In this document: positions 5,235-9,298 of the stretch, piece after piece
Layout: each line of letters opens with the position of its first letter
Position numbering within the stretch: position 1 is the stretch's first letter
Assembly (NCBI GenBank): GCA_002898855.1
Contig: BEIR01000029.1
Coordinates: 1-9,298, forward strand
Length of the DNA stretch: 9,298 nucleotides
Reading direction: 5' to 3'
DNA from: a bacterium HR41
GTDB lineage: Bacteria > Actinomycetota > Thermoleophilia > Solirubrobacterales > Thermoleophilaceae
Position numbers and translations under genes: made by a program
The notes under the pieces: generated by a model
Databases searched by the model: none
What the model saw: the letters and a program-made list of their open reading frames with translations, nothing else
What the model was told of the DNA's origin: nothing

Positions 5235-6486
5235 GAGCGCTCGGGGCCGGGTCGTCCTCGGTGCGGTCCCGGACCCGTTCGAACGCCTCGAGAGCACGAT
5301 CGAGGTGTTCGCGGGTGTGCGTCGCCATCACGCTCGTGCGCAACAGCGCATGTCCGCGCGGCACCGCCGGAAACAGGGCGACGTTGACATACACGCCCGC
5401 GTCGTAGAGCGCCTTCCACAGCAGCGCTGCCCGCCAGTCGTCACCGACGATCACCGGCACGATCGGCGTTACGAGGGTGCTGCCGTCGGGGAGCACGGTC
5501 GGCTCGTTGACGCGGTAACCGAGCTCGGCGAGGCCGCGGTGCAGGTAGCGGGCGTTGTCGAGCACCCGCTCCATGAGCTCGCGTCCCTCGGCCGAGCGGA
5601 TGATGCGCAGCGCACCGAGGGCGGCACCGATCGCCGCCGGCACCGCGGCAGCGGTGAACATGAAGGCGCGCGACGGGATGCGCAAGAACTCGATCACATC
5701 GGCCGGGCCGGCAACGAACCCGCCGCAGGAGGCGAGCGACTTCGAGAACGTTCCCATCCGCAGGTCGACCTGATCTTCGACGCCGTACGCCTCGCAGGCG
5801 CCGGCGCCGCGCTCACCAAGAACGCCGACGCCGTGTGCCTCGTCGACCATCAGCCGCGCCCCGTGACGGCGCGCGGCAACGGCGATGCGATCGAGGGGGG
5901 CGAGATCGCCCTCCATCGAGAAGACGCCGTCGACGACGACCAGCACGCCGCCCCCGTCGTCGGCGGCGCGTTCGAGAGCCTGTTCGAGCTTGTCGACGCG
6001 GTTGTGGCGGAAGGGCCGCAACTTGGCGCGAGACATCGCGCAGGCGTCGAGGATCGACGCGTGGTCGCCCGAGTCGCAGACGATCGTGTCGCCGGGCTGG
6101 CACAGCGTCGCGATCGTCCCGACGTTGGCGAGGTAGCCGGCGGTGAAAACGAGCGCGTCGTCGCACCCCATCCACTCGGCGAGCTCCCGCTCGAGCTCGA
6201 GGTGGAGGGGAAGCGTGCCGTTCAAAAAGCGCGAGCCCGTCAAACCGGTGCCGTAGCGGTCGAGAGCGTCGCGGGCAGCGCGCTTGACACGCTCGTCGCC
6301 GGTCAGACCGAGGTAGTTGTTGGAGCCGAGCATGATCCGCTCGCGCCCCTCCATCGCCACGACTGGGCCGGCTTCGCCCTCGAGGCGGCGGAAAAAGGGC
6401 ACGAGATCGTGTTCGCGCGCCGCTCGCAGCTGCGCGAGCCGCTCGTGTCGGCGGGCTTTGTCGAAAAGATCGATCGCGGCTGGCAT
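5215..6486 (-). CDS. Alpha-oxoamine synthase, serine palmitoyltransferase-like
   Basis: This is a PLP enzyme of 423 residues that condenses an amino acid with an acyl-CoA (or acyl-ACP), releasing CO2. Seen: LGSNNYLGL (53-61); YGTGLTGSRFLNGT (78-91); DHASILDAC with the PLP-stacking His142; VDEAHGVGVLG (214-224, Asp215 and His218); and GTFSKSLAS with the PLP lysine Lys249. The family includes BioF, Kbl, HemA, serine palmitoyltransferase (SPT) and the autoinducer synthases CqsA/LqsA. The GTGLTGSR-LNGT block, GY-AN-G-I-TL, and RFRHN-V (here PFRHNRV, 158-164) resemble bacterial SPT, as does the length (about 420 in Sphingomonas). BioF and Kbl differ at these places. The substrate is therefore probably serine plus a long acyl chain, giving a 3-keto sphingoid base, but another amino acid is possible. 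No biotin genes are nearby. It diverges from the GNAT gene with 13 bp between starts. No ribosome site precedes the ATG. Confidence 0.85.
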   Translation of the reverse strand: MPAAIDLFDKARRHERLAQLRAAREHDLVPFFRRLEGEAGPVVAMEGRERIMLGSNNYLGLTGDERVKRAARDALDRYGTGLTGSRFLNGTLPLHLELERELAEWMGCDDALVFTAGYLANVGTIATLCQPGDTIVCDSGDHASILDACAMSRAKLRPFRHNRVDKLEQALERAADDGGGVLVVVDGVFSMEGDLAPLDRIAVAARRHGARLMVDEAHGVGVLGERGAGACEAYGVEDQVDLRMGTFSKSLASCGGFVAGPADVIEFLRIPSRAFMFTAAAVPAAIGAALGALRIIRSAEGRELMERVLDNARYLHRGLAELGYRVNEPTVLPDGSTLVTPIVPVIVGDDWRAALLWKALYDAGVYVNVALFPAVPRGHALLRTSVMATHTREHLDRALEAFERVRDRTEDDPAPSALTAGGS

Positions 6487-6491
6487 AGAGT
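6486..6491 (+). promoter_or_regulatory. -10 element of the GNAT gene, overlapping the start codon of the opposite gene
   Basis: TAGAGT lies 8 bp before GTG 6500, the distance expected for a leaderless start. Its first base is the complement of the A of the oxoamine synthase ATG (6486), so polymerase binding here covers the opposite gene's start. Confidence 0.5.
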
Positions 6492-6499
6492 GCGGCGCC

Positions 6500-7627
6500 G
6501 TGTCCGTCGAGGTCCGCCCCGTTCGAGGCGTTCGCGAGCTACGCGAGTTCGTCGCGTTGCCGTATCGGCTGCATGCTAACGAGGCGCGCTGGGTTCCCCC
6601 GCTACGGCTCGAGCGCTACCTGCACCTTGGTCGGCGCACCAACCCCTTCTTCCGCCACGGCGACGCCGAGTACTTCCTGGCGCGGCGCGGCGGTCGCGTG
6701 GTGGGGCGCATCAGCGCCCACATCGACTACCGCTTCTCGGAGTTTCACGGCAACCGTTGGGGACTCTTCGGCTTTTTCGAGTGCGTCGACGACCAGAGCG
6801 TGGCGAGCGCCCTCTTCGACGCCGCCGCAGAGTGGCTGCGCGCCCGCGGTCGCGACCGCATCGTCGGGCCGATGGATTTCACCCTCAACGACGAGGGCGG
6901 CGTCCTGGTTGAGGGTTTCGACCTCGACCCGCTCGTCCGCCAGCCCTGGCACCCGCCCTTCTACCGGCGGCTTTTCGAAGAGCTCGGTTTCGAGAAGGCG
7001 ATGGACCTGCTCAGCTGGGAGTTGCGGATCGAGGAGCGCGACAAGGTGCGGCCGCTGATCTGGCGGCTGGCCGACCGGCTCGAAGAGCGCCACGGGGTGC
7101 GCATCCGGCCGATGTCGCGACGCTCGTTGTGGCGCGACCTCCAGGCGTTCGGCGAGATCTACAACGAGGCGTGGCGGCGTAACTGGGGGTTCGTGCCCTA
7201 CGACGAGCACGACCTGCGCCAGCTCTGGTTCGACCTCCAGCTGACGTTCGACCGCGAGTGGTTCATGCTCGCCGAGGCGCGCGACGGCGAACCGGTGGGG
7301 GTTGCGATCACGATCCCGGACATCAACCAGGTGCTCGCGCGCATGCGTGGACGGTTGCTGCCGTTCGGCTTCGTCCACTACCTCCGTCGGCGCAGCTTGT
7401 GCGATCAGGTGCGAATCGGCTTTCTTGGCGTGAAGCCAGCGTGGCAGCACACCGGCATCGCCGCCGGGCTGTATGCGGCTCACTACCGCGCCTCCGAGCG
7501 CACCGGGATCGGCCGCGGCGAGGCGAGCTGGATCCTCGAGACGAACAGTTCGATGAACCGGGCCCTAGAGGCCCTGGGAGCGCGGGTCGTCAAACGCTGG
7601 CGCGTCTACGAGCGTCCGCTCGGCTGA
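6500..7627 (+). CDS. GNAT-fold acyltransferase, resembling the bacterial ceramide synthase family
   Basis: The protein is 375 residues from GTG 6500; the frame is open upstream only as a shadow of the opposite gene. The N-terminal half shows VRPVRGVRELREFVALPYRL, WVPPLRLE (31-38), TNPFFRHGDAEYFLARR (47-63), VVGRISAHID (67-76), GLFGFFEC (88-95), GPMDFTLNDEGGVLVEGFD (123-141) and PPFYRRLFEELGF (152-164). The C-terminal half is GNAT-like, with VKPAWQHTGIAAGLY (311-325) as the acyl-CoA pyrophosphate loop and NSSMNRALEALGA (349-361) after it. From memory, this architecture is shared by large, two-part GNAT proteins often annotated as hypothetical or N-acetyltransferase, including the Caulobacter ceramide synthase bCerS, which N-acylates a sphingoid base. 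The neighbour, an SPT-type enzyme, would supply such a base. Family resemblance is seen; the substrate is inferred. It could instead acylate another amine. Confidence 0.75.
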   Translation: MSVEVRPVRGVRELREFVALPYRLHANEARWVPPLRLERYLHLGRRTNPFFRHGDAEYFLARRGGRVVGRISAHIDYRFSEFHGNRWGLFGFFECVDDQSVASALFDAAAEWLRARGRDRIVGPMDFTLNDEGGVLVEGFDLDPLVRQPWHPPFYRRLFEELGFEKAMDLLSWELRIEERDKVRPLIWRLADRLEERHGVRIRPMSRRSLWRDLQAFGEIYNEAWRRNWGFVPYDEHDLRQLWFDLQLTFDREWFMLAEARDGEPVGVAITIPDINQVLARMRGRLLPFGFVHYLRRRSLCDQVRIGFLGVKPAWQHTGIAAGLYAAHYRASERTGIGRGEASWILETNSSMNRALEALGARVVKRWRVYERPLG

Positions 7628-7668
7628 CTGCGCCTCAGGCCACGCCGCGAGGGGTGGGCGGCTGAGCG

Positions 7669-7694
7669 CGGGGAGTGGCGCAGCCGGTAGCGCC
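7669..7694 (+). pseudogene. 5' quarter of a tRNA gene (tRNA-Pro-like), truncated
   Basis: The bases CGGGGAG (7669-7675) read as a 5' acceptor arm beginning with C1, as in bacterial tRNA-Pro. They are followed by T8-G9, a D stem GCGC/GCGC (7678-7681 with 7690-7693) and the loop AGCCGGTA with the invariant GG. After this the tRNA pattern stops: no anticodon stem-loop, no GTTCGANNC T-loop and no matching CTCCCCG acceptor strand occur downstream. It is best read as a tRNA remnant, though 25 bases of GC-rich sequence could match by chance. Confidence 0.42.
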
Positions 7695-7729
7695 TGCGGG
7701 CGCGAGCGGTGGCCGTCTGCTTGTTCGGC

Positions 7730-7755
7730 GGCGGGCGCTTGCGTCAGCGCCCGCC
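7730..7755. terminator. 9-10 bp perfect hairpin after the GNAT gene, just upstream of a -10 box
   Basis: GGCGGGCGC (7730-7738) is exactly complementary to 7747-7755; a further T-A pair leaves a six-base loop. It has no T-run. It lies 102 bp after the GNAT stop and only 2 bp before the next gene's TAGACT. It may end the GNAT transcript or act as an operator overlapping the promoter; the sequence does not decide. Confidence 0.45.
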
Positions 7756-7757
7756 AC

Positions 7758-7763
7758 TAGACT
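7758..7763 (+). promoter_or_regulatory. -10 element, leaderless layout
   Basis: TAGACT lies 6 bp before GTG 7770. A transcript would start at the GTG itself, since no ribosome site fits in the gap. Confidence 0.52.
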
Positions 7764-7769
7764 GGCACC

Positions 7770-8105
7770 GTGCCCGAACTAGGCGACGGCGCGCCGCAGG
7801 CAACCCCGGTCGACGGCCAGGTGTCGCGCGCCGTATCCGCGCGTGACGAGGCCGGGGAGCTCCCGGTGCTCGCCGTGGCACGGCCGATCGAACCGGTTCG
7901 CGAGCGCCTGCCGCTGCCGGTCGCGGCGGCCGCTGCTGCCGGCGGTTTCGCGCTCGGGGTAGGCGCTTTTCTGCTCGTGCGCTCGCTGCGGCTCCCGCTC
8001 CGGCTGCTGCGGTCGCTGCGGCGCGGTCGTCGTCGGCGGCGCAAGGTCGAGATCGCGGCGAGCCGCTCTTTGCTCGTCGATATCCACTTTCTGCGTGAGC
8101 GCTGA
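7770..8105 (+). CDS. Small single-pass membrane protein, function unknown
   Basis: The protein is 111 residues. An acidic-to-neutral N-terminal half (1-48) precedes one clear membrane segment (about 49-70, LPVAAAAAAGGFALGVGAFLLV). A strongly basic stretch (71-92, with 12 Arg and a run RRGRRRRRK) follows, and it ends LLVDIHFLRER. By the positive-inside rule the Arg-rich part is cytoplasmic, so the N-terminus is outside. I recognise no family. The GTG start is supported by the TAGACT box 6 bp upstream and by coding through to an 11-bp overlap with the glycosylase gene. That overlap implies one transcript and coupled translation. The Arg-rich side could contact nucleic acid or membrane lipid; that is speculation. 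Confidence 0.6.
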   Translation: MPELGDGAPQATPVDGQVSRAVSARDEAGELPVLAVARPIEPVRERLPLPVAAAAAAGGFALGVGAFLLVRSLRLPLRLLRSLRRGRRRRRKVEIAASRSLLVDIHFLRER

Positions 8106-9099
8106 CGGCGACTGCTCGGTCTTCGCGCTGCGCTCGCGCCGGAGGCGCGTCACGGTCGTCGGGTCGGGCGATGTTCTCGTCGCGGTGCCCGAGGGCTGGC
8201 GGCTGCCGCCGATCTTCGGCGTCGGTACATGGCGGCGAAGGGGAAGCGGAGCCGTCCGCGCAGTAGCAGTGGGGCGCGGCACAGTCGTGGTCGAGGCGCG
8301 GCCTGGCCGCAGCGGCGTGCGTTTGCGAGCCGTCGGCGGCAGCGGCGACGAGCGGGAGCGGGCGCTCGAGGACGCGCGCTTCGCGCTGGGACTCGATATC
8401 GACCTTGCTGCTGTGGCGCGCGAGCTCGCCCAGCATCCGCTGTTGCGGCCGCTGGTGCGCCGGGCGCCGTGGCTCGCACTGCCGCGGCGTACGGCGCGAC
8501 CGTTCGAAGCTCTCCAGCTCGCCGTCTGCGAGCAGCTGATCGACTCGCAACGGGCGGCCGCAATCGCGCGGGCGCTCGTGCGTCGTTTCGGAACGCCGGG
8601 ACCGCTGGCAACAGGGCTGCGCGACGCGCCGCCGGCTGCGCGCCTTGCCGCTGCCGCTCCCGCCGAGATCGCTGCCTGCGGTCTCGCCCCGGCTCGTGCA
8701 CAGACGCTGCGGCAGGGAGCGGCAGTGGTGGTGCGCGCCGATGCGGGCGCCGACAGCGGTTCGGCCGCACGCGCCCGCTGGCACGAACAGGGACAAGTAG
8801 GGGTGCTCGCGCGCCTTGCCGCGATCCCGGGGGTCGGCCCTTGGACGCTCGCCAAGACCCGGCTCGAAGGGCTCGGCGACGCCGACGCTCTGCCCGCCGC
8901 CGACCTCGCGTACCTGAAACTCGTCGGAGCTCTCGGCGGGCTCGGTAGGCGGGCGAGCGAAGAGGAGGTGCGCGAGTTCTTCGCTCCGTTCGCGCCGCTG
9001 CGCGGATTCGCCGCGACGCTGCTCGCCCGTGCGGCATGGGCCGGTCTGCTCCGCCCACCGGTACCGGCCGGCGCCCTCCCGTTGCACGAGGCTGGCTAA
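8095..9099 (+). CDS. AlkA-type DNA-3-methyladenine glycosylase (HhH-GPD family)
   Basis: This family removes alkylated bases such as 3-methyladenine from DNA, starting base excision repair. The protein is 334 residues from GTG 8095, overlapping the previous gene by 11 bp. The N-terminal part (1-98) is a divergent AlkA N-domain with WRLPP. The helical core begins about residue 99 (LDIDLAAVARELAQHPLL, then RPFEALQLAVCEQLID at 135-150). The helix-hairpin-helix is AIPGVGPWTLAKTRLEGLG (243-261). The catalytic aspartate is Asp270 in DALPAADLAYLK, placed as in AlkA (P-x-D-D/L region after the hairpin). The helical C-terminus includes SEEEVREFFAPFAPLRGFAA (288-307). There is no iron-sulfur Cys cluster, so it is not an EndoIII/MutY type. 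No ribosome site is visible at the GTG, consistent with translational coupling. The exact lesion range cannot be read. Whether the small membrane protein is functionally linked is unknown. Confidence 0.88.
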   Translation: MSADGDCSVFALRSRRRRVTVVGSGDVLVAVPEGWRLPPIFGVGTWRRRGSGAVRAVAVGRGTVVVEARPGRSGVRLRAVGGSGDERERALEDARFALGLDIDLAAVARELAQHPLLRPLVRRAPWLALPRRTARPFEALQLAVCEQLIDSQRAAAIARALVRRFGTPGPLATGLRDAPPAARLAAAAPAEIAACGLAPARAQTLRQGAAVVVRADAGADSGSAARARWHEQGQVGVLARLAAIPGVGPWTLAKTRLEGLGDADALPAADLAYLKLVGALGGLGRRASEEEVREFFAPFAPLRGFAATLLARAAWAGLLRPPVPAGALPLHEAG

Positions 9100-9102
9100 G
9101 GT
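9097..9102 (+). promoter_or_regulatory. -10 element of msrB, overlapping the upstream stop codon
   Basis: TAAGGT uses the glycosylase TAA stop as its first three bases and ends 6 bp before GTG 9109, again a leaderless layout with no Shine-Dalgarno. Confidence 0.45.
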
Positions 9103-9108
9103 CGGGGC

Positions 9109-9298
9109 GTGAGCGAACAGCCAGCCCGACGCCAGGAGCGGATCGAGAAAAGCGAAGAGGAGTGGCGCCGCGAGCTGCCGCCGGAGCGCTACTGGATCCT
9201 CCGCCAGGCCGGCACCGAACCGCCGTTCAGCGGCGCTCTCTTGCACAACAAAGAGCGCGGTGTCTACCTCTGCGGCGCGTGCCGGGCCCCGCTGTTCA
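9109..9298 (+). CDS. msrB: Peptide-methionine (R)-S-oxide reductase, N-terminal part (3' end outside window)
   Basis: MsrB reduces the R-epimer of methionine sulfoxide in proteins, usually with thioredoxin as electron donor. From GTG 9109, 63 codons are visible. They match the MsrB N-terminus closely: KSEEEWRRELPPERYWILRQ, AGTEPPFSG, LLHNKERGVYLCGACRAPLF. The CGAC pair (Cys55 and Cys58 by this start) is the first half of the four-Cys zinc site found in many MsrB proteins. The catalytic Cys/Sec and the second CxxC lie beyond the window. It has its own -10 element and is probably not strictly dependent on the upstream glycosylase transcript. Confidence 0.92.
   Translation, partial: MSEQPARRQERIEKSEEEWRRELPPERYWILRQAGTEPPFSGALLHNKERGVYLCGACRAPLF

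Noticed and set aside
5305..6579. 424-codon open frame on the plus strand opposite the oxoamine synthase
   Set aside because: The minus-strand product has full PLP-enzyme motifs; the plus frame has no recognisable domain and reads as the complement.
7669..7760. A complete tRNA gene after the GNAT gene
   Set aside because: Only the acceptor 5' strand and D arm fit; there is no anticodon arm, T loop or complementary acceptor strand.
7744..9246. 500-codon open frame on the minus strand across the small membrane, glycosylase and msrB genes
   Set aside because: Arg/Ala/Pro-rich translation without family motifs; it is the complement of three well-supported plus-strand genes in GC-rich DNA.
1..9298. 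CRISPR arrays, insertion sequences, integrase or phage genes
   Set aside because: No regularly spaced direct repeats, no terminal inverted repeats with a transposase frame, and no recombinase motifs seen on either strand.

Overview
The window is GC-rich (about 70% by eye) and densely packed. Codon use is strongly G/C-ending, GTG starts are common, stop-start overlaps are frequent, and most genes have no Shine-Dalgarno sequence. With an actinobacterial-type integration host factor and several protein families I associate with that lineage, this points to an actinomycete of the class Thermoleophilia or close to it. The lineage call is inference from family resemblance; no rRNA or other taxonomic marker is present. 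I see no CRISPR array, insertion sequence, phage gene or complete RNA gene.

Left block (1-2990, plus strand). It opens inside the C-terminal half of an MMPL/RND-type membrane exporter. This is stop-start coupled to a membrane-anchored thioredoxin-fold protein with a degenerate active site, which is in turn ATGA-coupled to a stand-alone B3/B4 (PheT-like) domain protein. A coiled-coil protein with a conserved cysteine-containing C-terminus and a four-helix membrane protein follow. A perfect 13-bp hairpin closes the block.

Middle (2997-5234). A divergent actinobacterial integration host factor (minus strand) and pyruvate kinase (plus strand) are transcribed away from each other across a 320-bp region. 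That region holds a canonical promoter and a long structured leader for the IHF gene, an intrinsic terminator facing plus, and a -10 element just before the pyk start codon. The pyk 3' end overlaps the next, convergent gene by 20 bp.

Lipid-like pair (5215-7627). A serine-palmitoyltransferase-type alpha-oxoamine synthase (minus) and a GNAT-fold acyltransferase (plus) are divergent, with only 13 bp between their start codons. The GNAT protein resembles the family that includes bacterial ceramide synthase. Together they suggest a small sphingoid-base or ceramide-like lipid module, which would be notable in an actinomycete.

Right block (7628-9298). A 142-bp gap holds the 5' quarter of a tRNA (tRNA-Pro-like) and a strong hairpin. 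It is followed by a small single-pass membrane protein overlapping an AlkA-type DNA glycosylase gene, and then by the start of msrB. These suggest a repair theme for the right end (alkylated DNA, oxidised methionine).

A recurrent signal is a TAnnnT box ending 6-10 bp before GTG start codons (pyk, the GNAT gene, the small membrane gene, msrB). This is the layout expected of leaderless transcripts. The IHF gene stands out because it instead has a -35/-10 promoter, a long leader and a Shine-Dalgarno.
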